Positions 6,830 to 20,881 of a DNA stretch of 64,000 bases are shown one piece after another. Both the position numbers and the translations under genes were made by a program. Each line of letters opens with the position of its first letter. Positions within the stretch are counted from its first letter, which is position 1. Location: NCBI GenBank assembly GCA_963744225.1, contig CAVUSV010000004.1:1240001-1304000 (forward strand), given 5' to 3'. The notes beneath the pieces are model-generated. The model saw only the letters and a program-made list of their open reading frames with translations. It was not told where the DNA came from and made no database searches. This DNA comes from Bog-473 sp963744225 (GTDB lineage Bacteria; Actinomycetota; Acidimicrobiia; Acidimicrobiales; RAAP-2).

Positions 6830-9800
6830 TTGTCATCACGGTCCCGCAGCCCTGAACGCGTGTCGTTCGCCAACATCGACGAAGCTCTACCGCTTCCTGA
6901 CCTGATCGCCATCCAGCGCGATTCGTTCCAATGGTTCCTCGACAAGGGCCTGGCCGAGGCCTACCACGACATCAGTCCGATCGAGGACTTCACCGGCCAG
7001 CTGAGCCTGGAGCTCGAGTTCGACCCGACCGACGCCGACCTGCGCCCGCCACCGAAATTCTCGGTGGAGGAGTGCAAGGAGAAGGACATGACGTACGCGG
7101 CGCCTGTCTTCGTGCGGGCCCGCTTCCTCAACGCCACCACGGGTGAGATCAAGGAGCAGACGGTCTTCATGGGGGACTTCCCGATGATGACCGACCGCGG
7201 CACCTTCATCGTCAACGGAACCGAGCGGGTAGTCGTGAGCCAGCTCGTCCGCTCGCCGGGCGTCATCTTCCAGCCCGGGCGCGACGCCAAGACCGTGTTC
7301 ACCGGGACCATCCACCCGTATCGGGGCGAGTGGATCGAGCTCGACATCGAGGCCAAGCCGGGCAAGGACGTCACGGCCGGCTGCCGTGTCGCCCGCAAGC
7401 GCCGCCTGTCCCTCTTCGTGCTCCTGCGCGCCCTGGGCTACGGCGACGAGGCCTTCCTCGACCGCTTCGTACGCCACTTCGACTTCCTCGAGGGGCAGTG
7501 GGAGAAGGAGCGCAACCTGGCGCCGACACGCGAGGAGGCGCTGCTCGAGATCTACAAGCGCGCCCGCCCCGGCGAGCCGCTGTCGGCCGAGGCCGCCCGC
7601 GTCTACTTCGAGAACGCCTTCTTCAACCCGAAGCGCTATGACCTCACGCGGGTCGGCCGCTACAAGCTGAACCGCAAGCTCGGCCCCGAGATCGACCGCT
7701 TGAGCGACCTGTTCGGCATCGAGATCGAGAAGCCGGCGCCCAACCAGTCGGTGCTCAGCCCGTCGGAGATCCTGGCCTCGGCCACCTACATGCTGCATCT
7801 GGCCCTGCACATGGCCGACGGCGAGTCGACCTACCGCATCGACGACCAGGACCACTTCGCCAACCGGCGGATCCGTTCGGTGGGCGAGCTGATCCAGAAC
7901 CAGGTGCGCGTCGGGCTGTCCCGCATGGAGCGGGTCGTGCGCGAGCGCATGACCACCCAGGACGTCGAGGCCATCACGCCGCAGACGCTGATCAACATCC
8001 GCCCCGTCGTGGCCGCGGTGAAGGAGTTCTTCGGCACCTCCCAGCTGTCGCAGTTCATGGACCAGAACAACCCGCTGTCGGGCCTGGCCCACAAGCGGCG
8101 CCTGTCCGCCCTGGGACCAGGCGGCCTGTCGCGTGAGCGGGCCGGCTTCGAGGTCCGTGACGTCCACACGTCGCACTATGGCCGTATGTGCCCGATTGAG
8201 ACCCCCGAGGGCCCGAACATCGGCCTGATCGGAGCCTTGGCCACCTACGCCCGGGTCAACGAGTACGGCTTCATCGAGACGCCCTACCGCACCGTCGTCG
8301 ACGGCAAGGTCACCGACGAGGTGAGCTACTACGCCGCAGACGAGGAAGAGGAGCACGTCATCGCGCAGGCCAATGCCGCGGTCTCCGCGGACGGGCGCCT
8401 CACCGAGGAGCGCGTCCTGGTGCGCCGTGGCCCGCAGGGCACCGGCGTGCGCATGGGCGCGGTCGCCGGCTCATACGGCACGACGTCGGAGATCGACTTC
8501 GTGCCACCCTCTGAGGTCGACCTGATGGACGTCTCGCCGAAGCAGATCGTCTCGGTCTCGACCGCGCTGATCCCCTTCGTCGAGCACGACGACGCCAACC
8601 GGGCGCTCATGGGCGCCAACATGCAGAAGCAGGCTGTGCCGCTGGTCATGCCGGAGGCCCCCTACATCGGCACCGGGGTCGAGGCCCGCGCCGCCCGCGA
8701 CGCCGGCGACGTCCTGCTCGCCGAGGGCGACGGCACCGTGACCGAGATCAGCGGTGACTCCATCACCGTGGAGTACGCCTCGGGCCAAAAGGACCGCTTG
8801 GGCACCGCGCTCGCCCGCAAGGTGTACCGCCTGTCCAAGTTCCGCCGCTCCAACCAGAACACCTGCATCAACCACCGCACCCTCGTCGCCGAGGGGCAGA
8901 GCGTCACGCGCGGCGACCTGTTGGCCGACGGCCCGTCGACCCACAACGGGGAGCTGGCGCTCGGCAAGAACCTGCTCGTGGCCTTCATGCCCTGGGAGGG
9001 TTACAACTACGAGGACGCCATCATCCTCTCGGAGCGCCTCGTGCGCGACGACGTTCTGACGTCCATCCACATTGAGGAGCACGAGGTCGACGCCCGCGAC
9101 ACCAAGCTGGGCGCCGAGGAGATCACCCGGGACATCCCCAACCTCTCCGAGGAGATCCTGGCCGACCTCGACGACCGCGGCATCATCCGCGTCGGCGCCG
9201 AGGTGGAGCCCGGCGACGTCCTCGTGGGCAAGGTGACCCCCAAGGGCGAGACCGAGCAGACGCCCGAGGAGCGGCTGCTGCGCGCCATCTTCGGCGAGAA
9301 GGCCCGAGAGGTGCGCGACACTTCGCTCAAGGTTCCCCACGGCGAGTACGGCAAGGTGATCGACGTCCGTGTCTTCAGCCGGGAGGAGTCGCACGAGCTG
9401 CCGCCGGGGGTCAATCAGCTGGTGCGGGTCTACGTGGCCCAGAAGCGCAAGATCTCCGAGGGCGACAAGTTGGCCGGCCGCCACGGCAACAAGGGCGTGA
9501 TCTCCAAGATCCTCCCGGTCGAGGACATGCCCTACCTGGCCGACGGCACCCCGGTCGACATCATCTTGAACCCGCTCGGCGTGCCGAGCCGGATGAACGT
9601 GGGCCAGGTGCTCGAGTCACATCTCGGCTACGCCGCCCGCCATGGCTGGGAGGGAATTGAGGTCAACGAAGGCGTCGGCACCAGCGCCAAGGGCGACGGC
9701 GCGGCGCGCAAGACGCGGCCGCGCACCGAGCCGGCCGCGTGGGTCTCGACACCGGTCTTCGACGGCGCCCACTGGGACGAGGCCGAGGACGCCGGGACGC

Positions 9801-10419
9801 ACCCGACGATCCAGGCGGTCTTCGGGCAGCTCAATGCGGACTCGGCCAATGGCGACGTGCAGATCCGCACCGACGGCAAGGCCCTGCTCTACAACGGCCG
9901 GACCGGTGAGGTCTACGACAACCCGATCTCGGTCGGCTTCGTGTACATCCTCAAGCTGGCCCACCTGGTCGACGACAAGATCCACGCCCGCTCGACCGGC
10001 CCGTACTCCATGATCACCCAGCAGCCCCTGGGCGGGAAGGCACAGTTCGGTGGCCAGCGATTCGGCGAGATGGAGGTGTGGGCCCTCGAGGCCTTCGGCG
10101 CCGCCTATGCGCTGCAGGAGCTTCTGACGATCAAGTCCGACGACGTGCTGGGCCGGGTCAAGGTCTACGAGGCCATCGTCAAGGGCGAGAACATCCCCGA
10201 GCCGGGCATCCCCGAGAGCTTCAAGGTGCTCATCAAGGAGATGCAGTCCCTCTGTCTCGACGTCGAGGTGCTCGCCGTGGACGGTCGTGAGATCGAGATG
10301 CACGAGCTGGACGAGGACGTGTTCCGCACCGCCGAGGAGCTGGGCATCGATATCAGCCGCAACGAGCGCGGCTCCGACGAAGAAGACGAGCGGCGCGCCG
10401 CGGAGAGGAGCTTCTCTTA

Positions 10420-10420
<1 letters not shown>
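6830..10420 (+). CDS. rpoB: DNA-directed RNA polymerase subunit beta
   Basis: 1196 residues, intact. The start is a TTG with a well-placed GGGAGGAG eight bases upstream. The rifampicin pocket (QFMDQNNPLSG then HKRRLSALGPGG, about residues 405-428) keeps the Asp, His and Ser whose changes give resistance, so a sensitive enzyme is predicted. The GRHGNKGV block, lysines near the active site and the C-terminal clamp segment are present. The stop TAA shares its last base with the rpoC ATG. Despite its length this gene carries no frameshift, unlike many shorter genes in the window. Confidence 0.98.
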
Positions 10421-14496
<4,076 letters not shown>

Positions 14497-14539
14497 GATC
14501 CTCCTGTCCACGGGGGAAGACAACAGAGGAGAGCGATCG

Positions 14540-15508
14540 TTGGCGAGACCGCGCACAGTGGCTGGCTCAGGGGGCCACGACGGCGGCTCGCACGCCGGCG
14601 CCGGCCACTACCGACTGTCGCACCTGGGAGCCCTCGAGGCGCAGGCCATCCACGTCATCCGGGAGGTGGCCGCCGAATTCGAGCGTCCCACCCTGCTGTT
14701 CTCGGGCGGCAAGGACTCCATCGTCATGCTGCACCTAGCCGCCAAGGCCTTCTGGCCGGCCCCGGTACCCTTCCCCGCGCTGCACATCGACACGGGGCGC
14801 AACTTCACCGAGGTCCTCGAGTTCCGGGACCGCCACGCGTCCTCGCTCGGGGTCCGGGTCGAGGTGGCCAAGGTGCAGGACGACATCGACGCCGGCCGGA
14901 CGGTGGAGGACACCTCACCCGGGGCCACGCGCAACCGGCTGCAGACGCCGACGCTGCTGCGTGCCATCCGGGAGGGGCGCCACGACGCCGTCTTCGGAGG
15001 AGCGCGGCGGGACGAGGAGAAGGCGAGGGCCAAAGAGCGGATCTTCAGCTTCCGCGACGAGTTCGGCCAGTGGGACCCGAAGAACCAACGTCCCGAACTG
15101 TGGAACCTCTACAACGCCCGGCACAACAAGGGCGAGCACATCCGGGTCTTCCCGCTCTCGAACTGGACCGAGCTCGACGTGTGGCACTACATCCGCGACC
15201 AGGACATCGAGGTGCCCCCCATCTACTTCGCCCACCGCCGCCGGGTGTTCCAGCGCGACGGGATGCTGATGGCCGTCACCGAGCACCTGGCACCGGAGAG
15301 CGGCGAGCCGGACTTCGAGGCCATGGTCCGCTTCCGGACGGTCGGCGACGCCGACTGCACGGGCTGCGTCGAGTCCATGGCTGAGACCATCGAGCTCGTC
15401 GTCGCTGAGGTCGCAGGCACCCGGCTGACGGAGCGGGGGGCGACGCGGGCCGACGACCGGATCTCGGAGGCGGGCATGGAGGATCGCAAGCGCGAGGGGT
15501 ACTTCTAG
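14540..15508 (+). CDS. cysD: Sulfate adenylyltransferase subunit 2
   Basis: PAPS-reductase-fold ATP pyrophosphatase that with CysN makes adenylyl sulfate from ATP and sulfate, the first step of assimilatory sulfate reduction. The PP-loop SGGKDS lies at about residues 55-60, and PLSNWTELDVWHYI is typical CysD. The TTG start is chosen for the AGAGGAGAG eight bases upstream, giving 322 residues; an in-frame GTG at 14558 is the alternative. The stop overlaps the cysNC GTG (TAGTG). Confidence 0.92.
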   Translation: MARPRTVAGSGGHDGGSHAGAGHYRLSHLGALEAQAIHVIREVAAEFERPTLLFSGGKDSIVMLHLAAKAFWPAPVPFPALHIDTGRNFTEVLEFRDRHASSLGVRVEVAKVQDDIDAGRTVEDTSPGATRNRLQTPTLLRAIREGRHDAVFGGARRDEEKARAKERIFSFRDEFGQWDPKNQRPELWNLYNARHNKGEHIRVFPLSNWTELDVWHYIRDQDIEVPPIYFAHRRRVFQRDGMLMAVTEHLAPESGEPDFEAMVRFRTVGDADCTGCVESMAETIELVVAEVAGTRLTERGATRADDRISEAGMEDRKREGYF

Positions 15509-17368
15509 TGCCCGAGCTCCTGCGCCTGGCCACCGCCGGTTCCGTCGACGACGGCAAGTCGACGCTGATCGGCCGCCTCCTCTACGACGCCAAGGGCATC
15601 TTCGAGGACCAGCTCGAGGCGATCCGCCGCACCAGCGAGCAGCGCGGCAACCCCGAGACCGACCTGGCGCTGTTGACCGACGGGCTGCGGGCCGAGCGAG
15701 AGCAGGGCATCACGATCGACGTGGCCTACCGCTACTTCGCCACGCCCAAACGCAAGTTCATCATCGCGGACACCCCAGGCCACACCGAGTACACGCGCAA
15801 CATGGTCACGGGCGCGTCGAACGCGCACGTCTCGCTCATCCTGATTGACGCCCGCAAGGGTGTGATCGAGCAGACGCGCCGACACGCCTTCCTCTCCTCC
15901 ATGCTCGGCGTCCCCCACATGGTGGTGTGCGTCAACAAGATGGACCTAATCGACTGGGACCAGGACCGCTACGAGCACATCAAGTCGGACTTCATGGAGT
16001 TCGCCGCCCGGCTGAACGTGCACGACATCACATTCATCCCCATTTCGGCGCTGCGGGGCGACAACGTGGTGCAGCGCTCCGAGAACATGTGGTGGTACGA
16101 CGGGTCCCCACTGCTCAACCACCTCGAGTCGGTCTACATTGGTAGCGACGAGAATTTCATCGACCCCCGTTTCCCGGTGCAGTACGTCATCCGGAGCCAG
16201 ACGCCCGACGCTCCCGACTTCCGCGGCTACGCGGGCACGGTGGCGAGCGGGGTGCTCCGGCCCGGCGACGAGCTCCTCGTGATGCCCTCCGGGACGACGT
16301 CGCACATCGCCTCCATCCTGACGGCCGACGGCGAGGTGGCCGAGGCGTTCCCGCCCATGGCGGTGGTGATCACGCTCAGCGACGACGTGGCGGTGTCCCG
16401 GGGCGACATCCTGTGCCGTCCCAACAACCGTCCGACGGTGTCGCACGACATTGAGGCCACGGTGTGCTGGATGGACGAGCGCTCGTCGCTGGCCGAGGGC
16501 CGCACCTACCTGCTCAAGCACAGCACCCGCACCGTGCGGGCGACGGCCCAGACGCTGCACTACCGGCTCGACATGAACGGGCTGCACCGCGACGAGGGCG
16601 CAGCCGCGCTCGCACTCAATGAGATCGGCCGAGTCTCGTTCCGCTGCACCGAGCCGCTCCTCGTCGACGACTACACCACCAACCGCACCACCGGCAGCTT
16701 CATCGTCATCGACCCGACCACCAACGCCACGGTCGGGGCCGGAGTGATCCGGGTCATCGCCACCGCCCACGCCAGTCCCAACGTCGTGCGCCACGGCGGG
16801 CAGCTGTCCCGGGCCGAGCGCTACGTTGCGCTCGGCGCGTCGGGCGCGACGCTCCTGTTCACCGGCCTGTCCGGGGCGGGGAAGTCGACGCTGGCCGCGG
16901 GCGTCGAGGAGGCCTTCGTGCTCAGCGGGCGGCCCGCCTTCCTTCTCGACGGGGACAACCTGCGCCACGGGCTCAACGGCGACCTCGGTTTCTCCGACCG
17001 CGACCGCACCGAGAACGTGCGCCGGGCCGGCGAGGTGGCCCGCATGTTTGCCGAATCGGGGTCGCTGGCCCTGATCGCGCTCGATCTGCCCCTTCGACGA
17101 AGACCGGCGGCTGATCCGGACGATGCACGAAGAGGCGGGCCTCGCCTATGCCGAGATCTTCGTCGACACCTCGCTCGACGAGTGCGAGCGACGCGACCCC
17201 AAGGGCCTCTACGCGTGGGCGCGGGCGGGCGAGCTGCCTGGTTTCACCGGCATCGACTCGACGTACGAGTTGCCGGCGCAGCCCGACCTGGTGCTGCGGC
17301 CGGACTCCGGGACCCTCTCCGAGCAGGTCGCGACGGTGCTTCACCTCGTCGAGGGTCTGCTCCGCTAG
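15508..17368 (+). CDS. cysNC: Bifunctional sulfate adenylyltransferase subunit 1/adenylylsulfate kinase, frame broken near 17083
   Basis: CysN (EF-Tu-like GTPase) drives APS synthesis and the fused CysC phosphorylates APS to PAPS. G motifs are visible (DDGKS near residue 14, DTPGH near 88, NKMD near 143), as is the CysC P-loop GLSGAGKS (about 453-460). The frame breaks at GCGCTCG (about 17078-17084); removing one base there gives ALICPFDEDRRLIRTM and runs to a stop at 17368 (about 619 residues, normal for CysNC). The uncorrected frame reads on into the next gene, producing a false 1099-residue fusion. The conserved tail DPKGLYAWARAGE lies in the shifted frame. A sequencing error is likely. 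Confidence 0.88.
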
Positions 17369-17370
17369 CC

Positions 17371-18807
17371 GTGCCCCAAGACAGCCAGGACGTCGACGAC
17401 TTCGCCGACGTCAGACCGAAAACGAAAGCGGCTCCGAAGGGGGCTCAGGGGCCGGCGCCGGCGCCGGCTCCGTCACCGGCTCCGGCTCCGAAGCCCGAAA
17501 GCGCACCGGCTCGGGAAGCCAACCCCGAGAGCGCTCCGGCTCCGAAGCCCAAGAGTGCAGCGGCTCCGGCTCCGGCTCCGGCTCCGAAGCCCGAGCGCGC
17601 ATCGGTGCCGGACCCGAAGTCCGAAAAGGCCCCGGCTCCGGACCCGAAGTCCGAGCGCGCATCCGTGCCCGAGCCCGAGCGCGTATCGGTGCCGGCCCCG
17701 GAACCACCGGAGGCACCCGAGTGGCCGGACCCTGACAAACCACTCATTGGATCGCTGGCGCGCCATCGTCCCAAGCGAGAGCTCCGGCGCCGACGTGTCG
17801 GCTGGGCGTTCGCCGGTCTGGTCGCCCTCGCCCTCGCCCTCGCGGCAGTCTTCGGGGCGACGAGGGGCACCCCCAGCCCGACCACGAGCAATGCCGGAGG
17901 CGCCACGAGGAGCGCGACCACCGTGGTGACCACCAAAGGTGCGACGACCGGGGCATCGGCGCATCTCCGCGCCCAGGTGTTGCTACGCCTCCCCGGGGCA
18001 TCGGCCGTCGCTTACGGTGGCGGCGCAGGCTTCGTGACCGACGACCAGCGGAACGAGGTCGTGCGCTTCAACGCCGTATCAGGAAAGATCGAACGGTCGG
18101 CGGCACTGCCCGGGAAACCCAACGATATGGTGCTCGCCGGGTCCGACCTTTGGGTAACCGACACGGGCGACAACCTCGTGCTCGAGGTGGACGCCCGCTC
18201 GCTGCAGGTTGTGCGGAGCCTCACCGTGCCGACGGGGCCGACGGCCTTGACGGTGCTCGGCGGTCAGGTCTGGGCGGCGTCGACCACCGCGAGCGAGGTG
18301 ACGCCCATCGACATGCAGAGCGGCGTCGTGGGGACTCCCATTCAAGTGCTGAGCGGTGTGGTGCGCGTCGCGGCCGGATTCGGGGCACTGTGGGTCACCG
18401 GGACGAAGGACCTGGTAACCCGCATTGAGGCACCCACCCCGGGCGATACTGCTCCGCCGGCGCAACTCGCCGTGCAAGTGGGGGTCGGCCCCGTCGGAGT
18501 GGCGGTCGGCCCCGGCGGGGTGTGGGTGGCCAACGCGCAGGACGGGACGGTGTCACTGGTCGACCCCGTGACGGTCCAGGTGACATCGACACTGACGGCT
18601 GGCGCCGACCCGGTTTCCGTCGCTGTGGGGACCGACGGCCGGGTCTATGTCGGCTTCGGCGCCACGCATACGGTGCGTGTCGTGTTCCCGTCCTTGAGTG
18701 CGCAGGTGCTCAACGTCGGTAGTGATCCCCATGCGCTGCTACCTGTGGGATCGGGCATCTGGGTCGCGGGCGACAACCCCGGGAGGGTGCTCGCCGTAAC
18801 CGGGTGA
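17371..18807 (+). CDS. Membrane-anchored beta-propeller (YVTN/NHL-like) protein with Pro/Ala/Lys linker
   Basis: 478 residues by this start. Residues 10-120 are low complexity (repeats of PAPAPKPE type), then a basic stretch (KRELRRRRVGW) leads into one transmembrane helix (about 142-165), giving an inside N end and an outside C end. The rest holds about six propeller blades of the YVTN/NHL kind (GSDLWVTDTGDN, GGQVWAAST, GGVWVANAQDGTVS). Propellers of this sort bind ligands or wall partners; no catalytic motif is visible and I assign no function. The GTG lies 2 nt after the cysNC stop without an obvious SD. Confidence 0.75.
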   Translation: MPQDSQDVDDFADVRPKTKAAPKGAQGPAPAPAPSPAPAPKPESAPAREANPESAPAPKPKSAAAPAPAPAPKPERASVPDPKSEKAPAPDPKSERASVPEPERVSVPAPEPPEAPEWPDPDKPLIGSLARHRPKRELRRRRVGWAFAGLVALALALAAVFGATRGTPSPTTSNAGGATRSATTVVTTKGATTGASAHLRAQVLLRLPGASAVAYGGGAGFVTDDQRNEVVRFNAVSGKIERSAALPGKPNDMVLAGSDLWVTDTGDNLVLEVDARSLQVVRSLTVPTGPTALTVLGGQVWAASTTASEVTPIDMQSGVVGTPIQVLSGVVRVAAGFGALWVTGTKDLVTRIEAPTPGDTAPPAQLAVQVGVGPVGVAVGPGGVWVANAQDGTVSLVDPVTVQVTSTLTAGADPVSVAVGTDGRVYVGFGATHTVRVVFPSLSAQVLNVGSDPHALLPVGSGIWVAGDNPGRVLAVTG

Positions 18808-18814
18808 CGGTGAC

Positions 18815-18880
18815 CTGAGGCGCCGGCCCGACGGAGTTTTCTAGAACTATAAGCAGTCATGTTTATAGTCTGAGAAGACC
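18815..18880 (+). repeat. Intergenic repeat A1
   Basis: First copy of a roughly 55-65-bp repeat between two convergent genes. The core has a stem ACTATAA (18846-18852) with TTATAGT (18863-18869) around a 10-nt loop, followed by CTGAGAAGACC, in which GTCT-GAGA-AGAC can form a second small hairpin with a GNRA-type loop. AT-rich in a GC-rich setting. Confidence 0.8.
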
Positions 18881-18930
18881 CATACGTGACGGGCCCGATG
18901 ACACGCCGGTTCGGGGGGACCTGCGACCCT

Positions 18931-18990
18931 CTGAGGCCCGGCGGAGTTCTCTGGGACTATAAGCAGTCATGTTTATAGTCTGAGAAGACC
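18931..18990 (+). repeat. Intergenic repeat A2
   Basis: Second copy, in the same orientation, its core starting exactly 110 bp after A1. From ACTAT (18956) to the AGACC end the 35-base core is identical to A1; the left flank (CTGAGGC then GGAGTT) is similar with small gaps. Apart from the two copies, the 18808-19058 gap holds nothing I can name. Confidence 0.8.
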
Positions 18991-19058
18991 ACACATGTCC
19001 CTGGTCCCACGCCCCGCCGTTCGAGGCGCCAAAGGCTCAGGTTCGGTCAGGTCGCGCT

Positions 19059-19466
19059 CTACTCCTGCACGAGTTCGATCAGCGTCCCGAACGACGTCTT
19101 GGGGTGCACGAAGGCCACCGTCGTCCCGCGTGAGCCCGGGCGCGGCGCGTCGTCGATCACCCGGCCGCCGGCGTCCTTGACGGCCTGGAGGGCGACACCG
19201 CAGTCGTCGACCCGGTAGCCGATGTGGTGCAACCCCTCGCCCCTCGTGGCGAGGTACTTGGCAACCGGCGAGTCGTCCCTGATGGGCGTGACCAGCTGCA
19301 CGTAGGAGTCGGCCACCTTGAGCAGGGCCTCTTCGACTCCGTCGGACTCGACGCGCTCGCGGTGATCCACCCTCGCTCCGAAGACGTCGGCGTACCACGC
19401 AATGGCGGCATCGAGATCGTTGACCGCGATGGCCACATGGTCGATCTCGGTGAGCAGGTCACTCAC
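19059..19466 (-). CDS. mce: Methylmalonyl/ethylmalonyl-CoA epimerase
   Basis: 135-residue vicinal-oxygen-chelate protein that interconverts (R)- and (S)-methylmalonyl-CoA and also ethylmalonyl-CoA epimers. Metal ligands are recognisable: His in IDHVAIAV, His in GLHHIGYRVDD and the C-terminal Glu in TLIELVQE. Length is normal. It overlaps the end of ccr by 4 nt (ATGA), so it is expressed with crotonyl-CoA carboxylase/reductase, whose product needs epimerisation before the mutase can act. This pairing argues for a role in the ethylmalonyl-CoA route. Confidence 0.9.
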   Translation of the reverse strand: MSDLLTEIDHVAIAVNDLDAAIAWYADVFGARVDHRERVESDGVEEALLKVADSYVQLVTPIRDDSPVAKYLATRGEGLHHIGYRVDDCGVALQAVKDAGGRVIDDAPRPGSRGTTVAFVHPKTSFGTLIELVQE

Positions 19467-20803
19467 GCGCCGTGCCGCCGGAACAGCGTGATGCGGTCCT
19501 CACCCACCTTCGCCCGCAGCTCGGGGTCGTCGATGCCGAGGCCCTCGGTGGGGGCCAGGCACAGGACGCCGATCTTGCCCTCGTGCAGGTTGTGGTGCAC
19601 CTGGTAGGCGGCCTCACCCACCTGCTCAAGCGGGTAGACGGCGGACAGCGGCGGGAGCACCTTGCCGTCGCAGATGAGCTGGTTGGCGTCCCACGCCTCG
19701 CGGTAGTTGGCGAAGTGCGAGCCCTTGATCGTCTTGAGCTTCATCCAGAGGTGACGGTTGTCGTACTCAATCATGTAGCCCGAGGTGGCCGCGCAGGTGA
19801 CGATCGTCCCGGCCCGCTTGCAGGCGAAGACGGAGGCGCCCATGGTCTGGCGGCCCGGATGCTCGAAGACGATCTCGGGTTCGGCACCCACGAGTGCACG
19901 GATGTCCTTGCCGAAGCGACGCCATTCGGACTCGTCCTGAGTGTGCTCGTCTGACCAGAAGCGGTAGTTGGCCACCTTGCGGTCTATGACCGCCTCGACG
20001 CCGAGATCGTTCAGCAGCTTCACCTTCTCGGGCGAGGAGACGACACCGATGGGCGTCCCGCCCCCATTGAGGACGTGCTGGACTGCGTAGCTGCCGAGCC
20101 CGCCGCTGGCGCCCCAGACGAGCACCTTGTCGCCCTGGGTCATCCGGGCACCATTGTGCGAGACCAACATGCGGTAGGCAGTCGAGTTGCAGAGCGCGTT
20201 GACGGCCGCCTCCTCCCAACTCAGGTGCGCCGGCTTGGGCATGAGCTGGTTCGCTCTGACGAGCGTGATGTCCGCCAGGCCGCCGAAGTTCGACTCGAAG
20301 CCCCAGATGCGCTGGTTGGCCGCCAGCATGGAGTCGTCGTGGGCCGAAGGGTCCTGGTCGTCGACGTAGTTGCAGTGGACCGTGACCTTGTCGCCCACTT
20401 TCCAGTTCCGCACCGCCGAGCCCGTCCGGAGCACCACGCCCGCGGCGTCGGACCCAACGACGTGGTAGTCGAGCGCGTGGCGGGCGGCCCAAGGCCCTTC
20501 CTTGGCCAGGCGGTCAAGGAAACCGAAGGTGGGCAGGGGCTCGAAGATGGACGTCCACACCGTGTTGAAGTTGATCGACGACGCCATGACGGCTACGTAG
20601 GCCTCATCGGGGGCGAGCTCGGGCAGCGGCACCTGTTCGAGGTGGAGCGAGCGGCGTGGGTCCTTCTCCGAGGACTCCATGCCCGCGAACATGTCGACCT
20701 CGCTCCGCTTGACCACAGCGGCTCGGTAGGTGTCGGGAAGGGGTAGTCCGGCCAGCTCATCGGCACTGGCGCCGGCCACGGCAGCACTGAGGATGTCTGT
20801 CAT
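19463..20803 (-). CDS. ccr: Crotonyl-CoA carboxylase/reductase
   Basis: 446 residues. This MDR-family enzyme reductively carboxylates crotonyl-CoA to (2S)-ethylmalonyl-CoA using NADPH and CO2. A Rossmann motif (VWGASGGLGSYAVQ) is visible. Residues reported to hold CO2 in characterised Ccr enzymes appear conserved: Asn in INFNTVW, Phe-Glu in IWGFESN, His in KGSHFANY (recalled from family knowledge). This distinguishes it from ordinary quinone reductases. The ATG has no SD but a TATCGT ends 8 nt upstream. It diverges from a thiolase gene and leads an operon with mce. Confidence 0.92.
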   Translation of the reverse strand: MTDILSAAVAGASADELAGLPLPDTYRAAVVKRSEVDMFAGMESSEKDPRRSLHLEQVPLPELAPDEAYVAVMASSINFNTVWTSIFEPLPTFGFLDRLAKEGPWAARHALDYHVVGSDAAGVVLRTGSAVRNWKVGDKVTVHCNYVDDQDPSAHDDSMLAANQRIWGFESNFGGLADITLVRANQLMPKPAHLSWEEAAVNALCNSTAYRMLVSHNGARMTQGDKVLVWGASGGLGSYAVQHVLNGGGTPIGVVSSPEKVKLLNDLGVEAVIDRKVANYRFWSDEHTQDESEWRRFGKDIRALVGAEPEIVFEHPGRQTMGASVFACKRAGTIVTCAATSGYMIEYDNRHLWMKLKTIKGSHFANYREAWDANQLICDGKVLPPLSAVYPLEQVGEAAYQVHHNLHEGKIGVLCLAPTEGLGIDDPELRAKVGEDRITLFRRHGA

Positions 20804-20811
20804 GTGACCTG

Positions 20812-20817
20812 ACGATA
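20812..20817 (-). promoter_or_regulatory. -10 element of ccr-mce, leaderless type
   Basis: TATCGT on the minus strand ends 8 nt before the ccr ATG. No SD site lies between. It sits back to back with a TAAGAT (20827-20832) that may serve the divergent thiolase gene. Confidence 0.45.
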
Positions 20818-20881
20818 GTTGGCCCGTAAGATGGAGTTTCCGACTGGTAACGAGACCGGCGGGAACCCGGAGGTTGAGGGA

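Noticed and set aside
17455..17700. GGCTCCGGCTCCG-type repeats as a regulatory array
   Set aside because: They encode the Pro/Ala/Lys linker of the propeller protein and follow its codon period.
18815..18990. Repeats A1/A2 as a small CRISPR array
   Set aside because: Only two copies, a core with strong internal dyad, flanks partly repeated, and no cas genes nearby.
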